DNA of 9,236 nucleotides from Burkholderiales bacterium (GCA_025354615.1 JANXMO010000004.1:1-9236), one strand, 5' to 3'; shown: positions 1 to 7,703, numbered from the stretch's first letter. Numbers and translations: made by a program. The notes: generated from the letters alone by a model not told the origin.

Positions 1-929
1 GGGTCGGGCGCGTATTGGGCGAACATGACGTTGTTGTAGATCTCGAAGCCGCCGCCGAAGAAGCGGTCACGTGCCACGTTCCAGGCCATCCACCAGGCGT
101 TGATGCGGCCGGCGGCCGACGCGTCGTCCTTGTACTCGCCGATGGTGTTCATGCGCGAAGTCCAGGCGTCGGGCATGAAGGCGACCAGGCCGATGCCCAG
201 CACGATCAGCACCGCGCCCATCGCGCCTTTGCGCTCGCTGTGCCACCACATCACCAGCGCCATGGCCGCAATGGCGAGCAGCGCGCCGCGCGAATGGCTG
301 CCGAAAGCGGCGGCGGCGGTCAGCACCATCAACACCGTCAAGCCGTGCTTGAGCCGCCGCGAGTCAACGTTGAGCTGCAGGAAGCGCATCAGCGGGATGA
401 CCATCACCAGCGCCAATGCCAGCTCGTTGTTGCCGGAGATGAAGGTGCCGTCCGGCCCCCAGACCTTGTAGTTGCCGCCATTAACGATGGTGAACAGCCC
501 GCCCTTGAAGCCGTAGAAACCAATCGAGCCAACCAGCACCCACACCAGCACCATGATGTGGTGGCGCGTGTGCAGCACGGCCAGCGCCACCAGCACCATC
601 AGGTCGATCTTCATCACCTTGGACCACATGTCCATGCTGGCGTCGGTGTCGAACGAGAACGGCAGCGTGATGCTCATCCACAGCATGAACAGGAACAGCG
701 TGACCGTTTCGCGGCTCACCGGCAGCGAGCGCTTGTCGCGCGTGACGACCAGCCCGATGGCAATGGCAATCGCCATCGCCGCGGCCACCGGCATGCTGGC
801 CAGCCGCCAGGTTTGCTTGTGCGGGTTCATCACGCTGAGCCAGGTCCAGCCCATGATGCCGATCCACGGGTGCGGCAGCGTGCGCACGAGGCAGTAAATG
901 ATGGCGATGGCCAGCACGACGTCACGCAT
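1..929 (-). CDS. Exosortase A-associated O-glycosylation ligase / O-antigen polymerase-like membrane protein, N-terminal part, cut by left edge
   Basis: Translation from ATG 929-927 stays open for 309 codons to the left edge, with no stop. The protein starts MRDVVLAIAIIYCLVRTLPH and is strongly hydrophobic, with about nine to ten membrane segments (roughly 4-17, 21-34, 46-63, 75-90, 108-120, 125-141, 168-184, 195-210, 213-229, 236-252). Conserved-looking stretches are WSWLSxMNPH-like (28-37, WTWLSVMNPH here), FYGFKGGLFTIVNGG (138-152), YKVWGPDGTFISGNNELALA (154-173), GSHSRGALLA (210-219) and GRINAWWMAWN (274-284). I recognise these from TIGR03097 (probable O-glycosylation ligase, exosortase A-associated), a Wzy/WaaL-type family acting on undecaprenyl-linked glycan at the periplasmic face. 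The family is about 430 residues long, so the C-terminal quarter is missing because of the window, not by mutation. GAGGAG lies seven bases before the start, inside the ligase gene, which it overlaps by eight bases. Whether it polymerises or ligates is unresolved. Confidence 0.93.
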   Translation of the reverse strand, partial: MRDVVLAIAIIYCLVRTLPHPWIGIMGWTWLSVMNPHKQTWRLASMPVAAAMAIAIAIGLVVTRDKRSLPVSRETVTLFLFMLWMSITLPFSFDTDASMDMWSKVMKIDLMVLVALAVLHTRHHIMVLVWVLVGSIGFYGFKGGLFTIVNGGNYKVWGPDGTFISGNNELALALVMVIPLMRFLQLNVDSRRLKHGLTVLMVLTAAAAFGSHSRGALLAIAAMALVMWWHSERKGAMGAVLIVLGIGLVAFMPDAWTSRMNTIGEYKDDASAAGRINAWWMAWNVARDRFFGGGFEIYNNVMFAQYAPD

Positions 930-2301
930 GGCTGGGCTCCTCGGGTGCCGCCGCAGCGACGTGGCTCACGATGTAGCGGTGCTTGCCGGATTTCTCGGGC
1001 GCGATCGCGTCGACGAATTCGATGCCAACATCCACCGCAGCGCCCAGCCGCTGGCGGAATTGCGCGGCAATGTCCACCGCGCTGCCGCGGTCGAAGCCGG
1101 GCGCGGTAACGATGAACACCCGCGTGCGCAGCCGGCTTTCCTGCACCACTTTGAAAGATTCGATGCCGCTGCGGTCACGCAGGATGTAGATCAGCGCCAG
1201 GCCGTGCATCACGCTGCCGTCGGCCGCGTGCACAAAATCAGTCGTGCGGCCTTGCACGTCAGCCAGCACGGGCAGCCCGCGCCCGCAGCCGCAGCGCTTG
1301 TCCGACAGCGTCGCCACGTCACCGGTGCGGTAGCGGATAAACGGGAATTCGCCGGTGGCCAGGTGGGTGACGACGATTTCGCCCGGCTCGCCAGCCGCCA
1401 CCGGCGCGCCAGCGGCGTCCACCAGCTCGACGATCACATCTTCGGCGGTGATGTGCAGGCTGCCCTGCGGGCATTCGTGGGCGATGAAGCCGGCGTCGCG
1501 GCTGCCGTAACCATTGGCCACCGGGCAGCCGAACACGCGGCTGATGCGCTCACGCTGGTCGTCATAGAGCCGCTCCGAGGTGACGAAGGCAACGCGGATG
1601 CCGAGATTGTTCATCGCCACGCCGCGCCGCTCGGCATGGCGCGCCAGCAGGCCGAGTGCCGACGGGTAGCCGAACAGCATCTTCGGCCGCTGGCGGCGGA
1701 TGGCGGCCAGAAAACCGTCCAGCCGGTCCTCGCCCATCTCGAACGCGGGCAGCAGCTGGCTGCGCAACAGCGCGTCGCGCCAGCGGCGCACGCGGTCTTG
1801 CGCGCCAAGCTCGATCGGCGAACCCCACAGCACGGTTTCGCGGTCGCCGATGTCGACGCCCCACCAGCGCGTGGCGCGCCACTTGGCCGCCACGTCATGG
1901 CTGACGCGTTCGCGGCCAATGAAAAACACCAGCGGCTCGCCGGACGACCCGCCGGTGTTGCAGCGCGCCAGGCCTTGCGCATTGCGGTGCTTCAGCGCGT
2001 CGCCCTGGGCGCGGATGATGGCTTTGGTCAGCAGCGGCAGGGCCTGTAGGTCGGCCAGCGAACGAACGGCATCAGGCTCGAAGCCGAGCTGGCGGAACAG
2101 GCCGGTGTAGTACGGCACGCCGTCATTTGCGGTGTGCAGCAAGGCGCGCAAGCGCTCGATGCGCAGCGCCTGCAGCGGCTCCGGCGCCCACCACTGGGTT
2201 TGCTCGAGCCGGCGCCGCACCGCCACCGTGCTGTGGCGTTTGAGCCGCTCGTGCAGCGGAAACAGCAGGTTCGACGCCAGCGCGGTGTAAGGGCTCAGCA
2301 T
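922..2301 (-). CDS. CapK/PaaK-like adenylate-forming ligase (phenylacetate-CoA ligase family)
   Basis: A 459-residue soluble enzyme of the adenylate-forming (ANL) superfamily, closest in look to COG1541 (PaaK/CapK). The phosphate loop is NTGGSSGEPL (115-124). The adenine-side motif is NGYGSRDAG (263-271), with Asp269 where PaaK-type enzymes more often have Glu. FIRYRTGD (321-328) contributes the ribose-binding Asp328, and the C-terminal catalytic lysine is probably K437 or K440 in PEKSGKHRY (435-443). Cysteines C277, C337 and C339 with nearby His275 could form a structural zinc site, as known in some PaaK relatives. Such enzymes activate a carboxylate with ATP and commonly pass it to CoA. CapK relatives occur in capsule and exopolysaccharide loci, and here the neighbours are glycan genes rather than phenylacetate degradation genes. 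I infer activation of an acyl or aminoacyl group for glycan decoration. The start ATG 2301 is preceded by GGAAGAGG at seven bases. It overlaps the next gene by eight bases. Confidence 0.9.
   Translation of the reverse strand: MLSPYTALASNLLFPLHERLKRHSTVAVRRRLEQTQWWAPEPLQALRIERLRALLHTANDGVPYYTGLFRQLGFEPDAVRSLADLQALPLLTKAIIRAQGDALKHRNAQGLARCNTGGSSGEPLVFFIGRERVSHDVAAKWRATRWWGVDIGDRETVLWGSPIELGAQDRVRRWRDALLRSQLLPAFEMGEDRLDGFLAAIRRQRPKMLFGYPSALGLLARHAERRGVAMNNLGIRVAFVTSERLYDDQRERISRVFGCPVANGYGSRDAGFIAHECPQGSLHITAEDVIVELVDAAGAPVAAGEPGEIVVTHLATGEFPFIRYRTGDVATLSDKRCGCGRGLPVLADVQGRTTDFVHAADGSVMHGLALIYILRDRSGIESFKVVQESRLRTRVFIVTAPGFDRGSAVDIAAQFRQRLGAAVDVGIEFVDAIAPEKSGKHRYIVSHVAAAAPEEPSHA
937..942 (-). 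promoter_or_regulatory. Ribosome binding site of the O-glycosylation ligase-like gene
   Basis: GAGGAG on the minus strand, seven bases before ATG 929, inside the 3' end of the CapK-like ligase gene. It supports the eight-base gene overlap and the MRDVV start. Confidence 0.75.
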
Positions 2302-3236
2302 GTCGCGGCCTCTTCCAGCGCTGGGTGCCGCAGCACCATCCAGAACCCCAGCCAGCGCAAGTCATCGGCCGACACACCGCGGAAGCAGGCGGCCAGCCGT
2401 GGTTGGATGCGCTCAATAGCCTCGGCCGGCAATTGCCCGGTCGGCGCCAAGGCCTGCAGCTGCAGCGGCCCGGCGGCGACGATGCGGCGGTAGGCGTCGA
2501 CGCGCCAGCGGTTCGGGAACCCCTTGTGGCTGTACATCAGGCGGTAGGCCCACTCGGGCCACGTGAGGAAGTCGAACGGTTCGCAGCGGTCCAGGTTGTG
2601 GCTTTTCAGGTCGACGTTGTGGATGGCGATGCCACCCGGTGCCAGCGCCTGCGCCGCGTCGGCCAGCGTGCGCTCGAGCGAGTTGACGTGTTCCAGCACC
2701 GCGCGCGAAATCACCAGGTCATAGACGGCGGTTTGGCCGGCCAGGCCATCGGGCGTCACGGTGTAGCGCACGCACTCGGGGCGAAAACCCGACTCCGGCT
2801 GGCCGCGGCGCTGGAATGCCGCTTCGGCACGCTGCCGCACCGCGCCGTCCAGCCGCTCGAGCAGGCGTTCGCACACCCGCACGTTCTTGGCCGACATGCG
2901 CTCGAGCGGGAAACGGTCCACGCAATGCACCGCCGCCGCGCCGCGCGCATACAGCAGCAAGGCAACGCCCAGGATGTCGCCCGGGCCGTATTCGAGCACC
3001 CGCCGGCCTTGCAGGAAGGCGGCAAATTGCGTTGCATCGAGCTGCAGCTGGGCGGCGTAGTCATCCACGCAGCGGAAGAAATAGCTGGCGATGTCGTCCG
3101 GGTCGCGCTCGTCGGCGCCGCGGCCGGTTTGCCGCGTCAGCCGCACGTACAGCGACGGCACGAAACGCGCGAGCAGGTTGGAGGCGGCAGCCTTGGCAAA
3201 CGTGCTCGCCGTGGCGCTGCGTGAGGGCATGGGCAT
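2295..3236 (-). CDS. Class I SAM-dependent methyltransferase
   Basis: A 313-residue protein with a Rossmann methyltransferase core. Motif I is VLEYGPGDILG (80-90), the acidic residue binding the SAM ribose is probably D107 in HCVDRFPL (104-111), motif IV is YDLVISRAVLEHV (172-184), and motif V-like APGGIAIHNVDL lies at 199-210. A 70-residue N-terminal region and a C-terminal region with several aromatic residues (FDFLTWPEWAYRLMYSHKGF, 221-240) flank the core and may bind the substrate. It is likely a cytoplasmic O- or N-methyltransferase acting on a sugar, lipid-linked sugar or small precursor; the target is unknown. ATG 3236 is chosen because it forms TGATG with the previous stop and has GGGAGG seven bases upstream. 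A TTG one codon earlier (3239) and an ATG at 3230 are less well spaced. The gene overlaps the CapK-like ligase by seven bases, so the two are probably translated together and may act on one modification. Confidence 0.9.
   Translation of the reverse strand: MPMPSRSATASTFAKAAASNLLARFVPSLYVRLTRQTGRGADERDPDDIASYFFRCVDDYAAQLQLDATQFAAFLQGRRVLEYGPGDILGVALLLYARGAAAVHCVDRFPLERMSAKNVRVCERLLERLDGAVRQRAEAAFQRRGQPESGFRPECVRYTVTPDGLAGQTAVYDLVISRAVLEHVNSLERTLADAAQALAPGGIAIHNVDLKSHNLDRCEPFDFLTWPEWAYRLMYSHKGFPNRWRVDAYRRIVAAGPLQLQALAPTGQLPAEAIERIQPRLAACFRGVSADDLRWLGFWMVLRHPALEEAATC
2309..2316 (-). promoter_or_regulatory. Ribosome binding site of the CapK-like ligase gene
   Basis: GGAAGAGG on the minus strand, seven bases before ATG 2301, lying inside the last codons of the methyltransferase gene. 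It supports ATG 2301 and a seven-base overlap of the two genes. Confidence 0.7.
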
Positions 3237-4465
3237 CAAACGGCCTCCCGCGGGGTGAACGGCGACAGCGCGCGGAATTCAGCTTCCAGCACGTCAACGC
3301 GCTGGTCCCAGGTGTTGGCTTCGGCGTGGCGGCGGATCAGCGTCCGGTCCCACGGCTGCGTCAAGGCGTCGCGCAGCGCGGCCTTTAGCGCGGCTCGGTC
3401 GCCAAACGGCACGATGCGGCCCAGGTCGGGCGACGACACCACTTCGGCGTTGCCGCCCACGTCGGTCGCCACCACCGGCAGGCCGCAGGCCATGGCTTCC
3501 AGCAGCACGTTGGCCCAACCTTCGTTGCGGGTGGCGAGCACGAAAACATCCGCGGCGCACAGCCAGGCCGGCAGCGCCTGGCTCGGCAACGGGCCGGTGA
3601 AGTCGACGATGTCGGCCACGCCCAACTGGGTGGCCAGCGCCGCCAGCCGCGCCGTCCAGTCGCCCTCGGCGCTGGGGCCGCCGATGGCCACGTAGCGCAA
3701 GGCCGGAAATTCCCGGCGCAGCGCCGGCAGGCATTCGATCACGCGGTGAAAGCCTTTGCGTTCGACCAGCCCACCGACCGTCACCAGCAGTTGCGCCTGC
3801 GCCGGCAGGCTCAACGCGGTGCGTGCTTCGGCCTGCGGCGTGCGGGTGAAACGGGCGATGTCGACGCCGTTGCCAACGACGCGGACCTTGTCCGGCGCCA
3901 GGCCCATCTGCAAGGCCACCTGCCGCAGCGACTCCGACACCGCGAACACGCGGCGCGCACGCTGCAGGCCGCGCAACAGCCGAGTGTGCAGCGCCGGCTG
4001 CGCCGCGTGGCGCGTTTCGGTGCCGCGCAGCGTGACGGTCACCGGCACCTTGAGCCAACGGCCCAGCAGGCCGGCGGCATGGCCATCCGGGTAGCCGAAA
4101 TGCGCGTCGATGAGGTCGAGCCGGCCGGCGCGCTGCAGCGCGCGCAGCCGCGGCCAGGCGCCCAGCGCCATGAAAAAGCCGTCCAGCCATTTGAATAAGC
4201 CCGGCACCGAAAAGAAGCGCGGGTACCAGACGTCGATGCCAGCCTGTCGCTCAAACGCCGGCGCGCCCATGCGAAAGCCTGGTCGCAGCCGCGCCACCAA
4301 CCCTTGCAGCGGGAACCACGGCGTGGGTGCCACCACTGCCAGCGGCAGCCGCGCGCCCACGCGGAACATGCGCTCGCGCACGAACAGCCCGGCGCCCGGC
4401 TGGCGGGCATTGGGGAACAGGCTGCTGAGCACGACGATGTGCGGCCCAGCGGGTTCAGTGGCCAT
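3236..4465 (-). CDS. GT4 family glycosyltransferase
   Basis: A 409-residue GT-B glycosyltransferase (group 1, GT4). The N-terminal domain starts HIVVLSSLFPNARQPGAGLF (9-28), as in many exopolysaccharide GT4 enzymes, then VWYPRFFSVPG (79-89), DLIDAHFGYPDG (117-128), VTVTLRGTE (142-150), FAVSESL (174-180) and VVGNGVDIARF (196-206). The C-terminal donor domain has VGGLVERKGFHRVIE (230-244) and the canonical E-x7-E motif RNEGWANVLLEAMACG (313-328; E315, E323) followed by LPVVATDVGGNAEVV. No signal peptide or membrane helix is apparent. I do not tie it to a named exosortase-associated subfamily; its place between Stp3-like and methyltransferase genes supports a role in the same glycan. The ATG at 4465-4463 is fused to the preceding stop as TGATG, with AAGGGA six bases upstream. 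The product's sugar specificity cannot be told. Confidence 0.93.
   Translation of the reverse strand: MATEPAGPHIVVLSSLFPNARQPGAGLFVRERMFRVGARLPLAVVAPTPWFPLQGLVARLRPGFRMGAPAFERQAGIDVWYPRFFSVPGLFKWLDGFFMALGAWPRLRALQRAGRLDLIDAHFGYPDGHAAGLLGRWLKVPVTVTLRGTETRHAAQPALHTRLLRGLQRARRVFAVSESLRQVALQMGLAPDKVRVVGNGVDIARFTRTPQAEARTALSLPAQAQLLVTVGGLVERKGFHRVIECLPALRREFPALRYVAIGGPSAEGDWTARLAALATQLGVADIVDFTGPLPSQALPAWLCAADVFVLATRNEGWANVLLEAMACGLPVVATDVGGNAEVVSSPDLGRIVPFGDRAALKAALRDALTQPWDRTLIRRHAEANTWDQRVDVLEAEFRALSPFTPREAV
3244..3249 (-). promoter_or_regulatory. Ribosome binding site that decides the methyltransferase start
   Basis: GGGAGG on the minus strand, seven bases before ATG 3236, four before TTG 3239 and thirteen before ATG 3230. 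The seven-base spacing favours ATG 3236, which also overlaps the previous stop as TGATG. Confidence 0.75.
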
Positions 4466-5715
4466 CAGCCGTCCCTTTCCACTGCAACATCCACCGGCCG
4501 CCCGAGCACCTTGGCATACGCCGCCTGGTAGCGCGCGGTGCTGGCGGCCCAGGTGCGCTCGGTTTCAACGAAGTGGCGACCGGCGCGGCGCAGCTGCGGC
4601 CAGCGCTCGCGCTGCGCCAGCAATTGGACGATGGCCTCGGCCAACGCCGGGGCGCTGCCGGCTTTGAATAGCAGGCCGGTCTCGCCATGGCGAATCAATT
4701 CGCGGTGCCCGCCGACGTCTGAGGCCACCAGCAGCCGGCCCTGCGCCATCGCCTCCAGCGGTTTCAGCGGCGTCACCAGTTCGGTCAGCCGCATCGAGTG
4801 GCGCGGGTAGGCCAGCACGTCGATCAAGTCGTAGTAGCGCTGCACCTTGGCGTGCGGCACGCGGCCGGTGAACACGACCTGGCCGGCCACGCCCAGGCGC
4901 GCGGCCTGCGCTTTCAGCGCCGCTTCCTGCGGGCCGCCGCCGACCAGCAGCAAGCGCAAGCCGGGTTGCTGGCGCAGCAGCAGCGGCAGCGCGTCGAGCA
5001 GCAGGTCCAGCCCTTCATAAGCGTAGAACGACCCGATGAAGCCGACGATGGCGCTGCAGCCGGCCAGGCCCAGCTGGGCTGCCAGTGCGGCATCGGGTGT
5101 GCCGCCTTGGCTGAAGGTGTCGACATCGACGGCATTTGGAATCACTGTCACCTTGCCGGGCGCAATGCCGCGGCCGACGATGTCGCCGCGCAGGCCTTCG
5201 CAAATCGTGAACACGTGGCTGGCGCGGCGCAGCGCGCGGGTTTCGAGCCAGCGCGTCAGCCGGTAGCGCAGGCTGCCTTCGGTGGTGGTGCCGTGGTCGA
5301 CGGCGGCGTCTTCCCAGAAGGCGCGAACTTCGTAGACCACGGGAATGCCGAGCCGCCGGCCGACGCGCAACGCGGGCAGCGCATTGAGCACCGGCGAATG
5401 CGCGTGCAGCACGTCGGGCCGCAGCTGCTGCGCCACCTCGGCCAGGCGGTGTTCGAGCTGTCGCATCAACGCCAGCTCGCCCAGGCCCGGCAGTGTGTGG
5501 CGAGGCGCGGCGGGCACCAGGGTGCGGAAAAATTGCCAGCCGTCGATGGTTTCTTCGGCCAAGGCACCGCTGCCGGTGTGCTTCGGTGACGTCAGGTGAA
5601 ACGTCGTCCAGCCCAGCCGGCGTTGTTCGCGCAGCAGCGACAGCGTGCGAAAGGTGTAGCCGCTGTGCAGCGGCAGCGAGTGGTCGAGCACATGCAGCAC
5701 GCGCAGGCTGGTCAT
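4465..5715 (-). CDS. GT4 glycosyltransferase, exosortase A-associated Stp3 / Daro_2409 family (TIGR04063-like)
   Basis: A 416-residue GT-B fold glycosyltransferase, predicted cytoplasmic or peripheral on the inner membrane. The N-terminus reads LRVLHVLDHSLPLHSGYTFR (4-23), a hallmark of the family I recall as TIGR04063 (PEP-CTERM/exosortase A-associated glycosyltransferase, Daro_2409 family). Further marks are HAHSPVLNALPAL (104-116), VYEVRAFWEDAAVD (127-140), VIPNAVDVDTF (191-201), GFIGSFYAYEGLDLLL (225-240) and the donor site RLTELVTPLKPLEAMAQG (309-326). The donor site lacks the plain GT4 E-x7-E spacing: E312 and E321 are separated by eight residues, and the T-P-L-K-P-L-E form is typical of relatives with S/T-P-x-K-x-x-E. 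The ATG at 5715-5713 shares ATGA with the stop of the amidotransferase gene; only a weak GC-rich ribosome site precedes it, so translation may depend on coupling. Donor and acceptor sugars are unknown. Confidence 0.95.
   Translation of the reverse strand: MTSLRVLHVLDHSLPLHSGYTFRTLSLLREQRRLGWTTFHLTSPKHTGSGALAEETIDGWQFFRTLVPAAPRHTLPGLGELALMRQLEHRLAEVAQQLRPDVLHAHSPVLNALPALRVGRRLGIPVVYEVRAFWEDAAVDHGTTTEGSLRYRLTRWLETRALRRASHVFTICEGLRGDIVGRGIAPGKVTVIPNAVDVDTFSQGGTPDAALAAQLGLAGCSAIVGFIGSFYAYEGLDLLLDALPLLLRQQPGLRLLLVGGGPQEAALKAQAARLGVAGQVVFTGRVPHAKVQRYYDLIDVLAYPRHSMRLTELVTPLKPLEAMAQGRLLVASDVGGHRELIRHGETGLLFKAGSAPALAEAIVQLLAQRERWPQLRRAGRHFVETERTWAASTARYQAAYAKVLGRPVDVAVERDG
4472..4477 (-). promoter_or_regulatory. 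Ribosome binding site of the second GT4 gene
   Basis: AAGGGA on the minus strand, six bases before ATG 4465 and inside the 3' end of the Stp3-like gene. The start codon is fused to the upstream stop as TGATG, so both termination-reinitiation and direct initiation are possible. Confidence 0.7.
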
Positions 5716-7694
5716 GGCGTGGTCACCGCTTCACTGTGTGCCGGCAGGGCCAGCGGCAGGCCACTGCTGTCGCCATCGACGACGTTGCGCAAGAAGGCTT
5801 CGAACATCAGCAGCGACCACAGGGGCGCGCTGTGGTCGCTGGCGCCTGACTGGTGGCTGTCGACCAGCTGGCGCAGCGTGGCCGGCTCGAACCAGCCGGT
5901 GGCGGCCAGCCGCGGCCCCAGCACCGCGCTGCGCACCCGCTCGCGCAGCGGGCCGCGAAACCAGCGCGCCAACGGCACGGAGAACCCCATTTTCGGGCGG
6001 TACAGCACGTCGTGCGGCAGCAGCGGCTCCATCGCCTTCTTGAGCAGGAACTTGCCTTCGCCGCAGGCCACTTTCAGCGCCGAGGGCAGCGTGGCCGCCC
6101 ACTCGACCAGTTCATGGTCCATCAGCGGCTCGCGCACTTCGAGCGAGTGCGCCATGCTGGCGCGGTCGACCTTGGTGTTGATGTCGCCGACCAGGTAGGT
6201 CTTCAAATCCAGGTACTGGATCAAGGCCAGCGCGTCGTCGTCCGCGGCACCGCTGTCGCGGAAGCGGGCGGCGTGCCGGTCGAACACCTGCTGCGCGCGA
6301 TAGCCGCCGAGGCTGCGCTTGAAGCCGGCGCTGAACAGCCGCTCACGCATCGGCGCGCGCACGATGGACACCGAATGGCAATACGCCTCGACCGCGCTGC
6401 GCGCCATGCCTTCGAAGGTGGTTTTGGCGCGGAACATGCGCGGTGCCCAGTCGGCCTTCGGGTAGAGCCGCCCGAGCAGCCCGAACAGCGGCTGGCGCAG
6501 GCCGGCGGGCAGTGCGCTGCGCAGCCGCTCTTCCATCAGGTGCATGCGGTAGCGGCGGTAGCCACCGAAGGTTTCGTCGCCGCCGTCGCCTGACAACGCC
6601 ACCGTCACGTGGCGGCGCGCCAGCTGGCACACGCGGTAGGTCGGGATGGCGGAACTGTCGGCATACGGCTCGTCGTACAGGCGGGCCAGCGTGTCGATCA
6701 GGTCGAAGTCGTCGGCGTTGACGGTTTCAACGATGTGCCGCGTCTGGTAGCGGTCGGCCACGGTTTGCGCGAAAGCGGCTTCGTTGAAGCGCGGGTCTTC
6801 GAAAGCCATCGAGCAGGTGGTGACCGGCTGGGACGACAGGCCGGCCATCGTCGCCACCACCGCGCTGGAGTCGACACCGCCCGACAGGAACGCGCCCAGC
6901 GGCACTTCCGCAATCATCCGCAGCCGCACCGATTCGGCCAGCCGCGCGGTCAGCTCGGTGCTGGCGTCTGCGATGCTGATCGGGTTGTCGACGCTGAAGC
7001 GCACGTCCCAATAAGTGTGCGGCTCGGGCGCCGGCGCGCCGCGCCGCCAGGTCAGCGTGGTGGCCGGCGGCAGCTTCAGCGCCTGCTGGAACACGGTGCG
7101 CGGCTCGGCCACGTAGCCGAAAGCAAAGTACTCCTCGATGGCCAGCGGGTCGAGGTCGCGGCGCAAGCCGCTGCCGGACGGGCCGCGGTAGGCGAGCAGT
7201 GACTTGAGTTCCGAGCCGAACAGCAGCGTGCCGTCGGCCAGCAGCGCGTAGTGCAGCGGCTTGACGCCCAGGCGGTCACGCGCCATGAACAGCGTCTGCT
7301 GCGCGCGGTCCCAGAGCGCGAAGGCGAACATGCCGCGCAGGCGCTTGACGCAGTCGGCGCCCCACGCGGCCCAGGCGTGCACGATGACCTCGGTATCGCT
7401 GCGCGTGCGGAAGCGGTGGCCCAGCGCCTGCAGCTCGGCCATCAGCGCCTGGTAGTTGTAGATTTCGCCGTTGAAGACGATGCCGATGGAGCCGTCTTCG
7501 TTGAACAGCGGCTGCTGGCCGGTGGCGATGTCGATGATGGACAGCCGGCGGTGGCCGAGGCCGAGGCCGGGCTCCAGGTGCAGGCTGCCTTCGTCGGGGC
7601 CACGGTGCCATTGCGCGTCGTTCATGCGCTGCAGCGCGGGGCGCTCCATGGGGCGAGTGCCGCGGGTATCGAAGATGCCGGTGATGCCGCACAT
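5712..7694 (-). CDS. Asparagine-synthase-like glutamine amidotransferase, exosortase A-associated (TIGR03108-like)
   Basis: A 660-residue class II glutamine amidotransferase fused to an ATP-pyrophosphatase synthetase domain. The protein begins MCGITGIFDT, so Cys2 becomes the N-terminal nucleophile after Met removal. The glutaminase domain (about 2-215) shows GHRRLSIID (48-56), NGEIYN (75-80) and SDTEV (99-103). The synthetase domain (about 240-640) has the pyrophosphate loop SGGVDSS (271-277), LSGDGGDE (367-374) and the KVDRASMAHSLEVREPLMD stretch (508-526), so both active sites look intact. The family I recall is TIGR03108, exosortase A system-associated amidotransferase 1. It ought to use glutamine and ATP to amidate a carboxylate. 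Its place in a glycan operon downstream of a sugar-acid-forming dehydrogenase suggests a uronic acid as target rather than aspartate; that is inference. The start is fixed by the catalytic Cys2 and by AAGGA ten bases upstream. The frame is open to 8327, but that extension lies over the preceding gene. Its TGA overlaps the next ATG by four bases. Confidence 0.96.
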   Translation of the reverse strand: MCGITGIFDTRGTRPMERPALQRMNDAQWHRGPDEGSLHLEPGLGLGHRRLSIIDIATGQQPLFNEDGSIGIVFNGEIYNYQALMAELQALGHRFRTRSDTEVIVHAWAAWGADCVKRLRGMFAFALWDRAQQTLFMARDRLGVKPLHYALLADGTLLFGSELKSLLAYRGPSGSGLRRDLDPLAIEEYFAFGYVAEPRTVFQQALKLPPATTLTWRRGAPAPEPHTYWDVRFSVDNPISIADASTELTARLAESVRLRMIAEVPLGAFLSGGVDSSAVVATMAGLSSQPVTTCSMAFEDPRFNEAAFAQTVADRYQTRHIVETVNADDFDLIDTLARLYDEPYADSSAIPTYRVCQLARRHVTVALSGDGGDETFGGYRRYRMHLMEERLRSALPAGLRQPLFGLLGRLYPKADWAPRMFRAKTTFEGMARSAVEAYCHSVSIVRAPMRERLFSAGFKRSLGGYRAQQVFDRHAARFRDSGAADDDALALIQYLDLKTYLVGDINTKVDRASMAHSLEVREPLMDHELVEWAATLPSALKVACGEGKFLLKKAMEPLLPHDVLYRPKMGFSVPLARWFRGPLRERVRSAVLGPRLAATGWFEPATLRQLVDSHQSGASDHSAPLWSLLMFEAFLRNVVDGDSSGLPLALPAHSEAVTTP

Positions 7695-7703
7695 GAGGTG
7701 TTG

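Noticed and set aside
481..867. Minus-strand open frame of 128 residues within the membrane protein gene
   Set aside because: Different reading frame from the hydrophobic, motif-bearing frame starting at 929; no motif of its own.
15..1109. Long plus-strand open frame (364 residues, His/Gln/Arg rich) opposite the membrane protein and ligase
   Set aside because: It is antisense to a recognisable membrane protein, has low-complexity shadow composition and no known domain; GC-rich third-position bias keeps antisense frames open.
898..2049. Plus-strand open frame of 383 residues
   Set aside because: Lies antisense to the CapK-like ligase, whose motifs are intact; no domain, ribosome site or partner gene on the plus strand.
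922..2301. Assignment as phenylacetate-CoA ligase of aromatic degradation
   Set aside because: No other paa gene is present and all neighbours belong to glycan assembly; family membership alone does not give phenylacetate as substrate.
2325..3224. Plus-strand open frame of 299 residues
   Set aside because: Exact antisense of the methyltransferase gene, with shadow-type composition.
5712..7694. Assignment as housekeeping asparagine synthetase (asnB)
   Set aside because: Length, exosortase-associated family look and the glycan operon context point to a dedicated amidotransferase; asparagine synthesis is not excluded by sequence.
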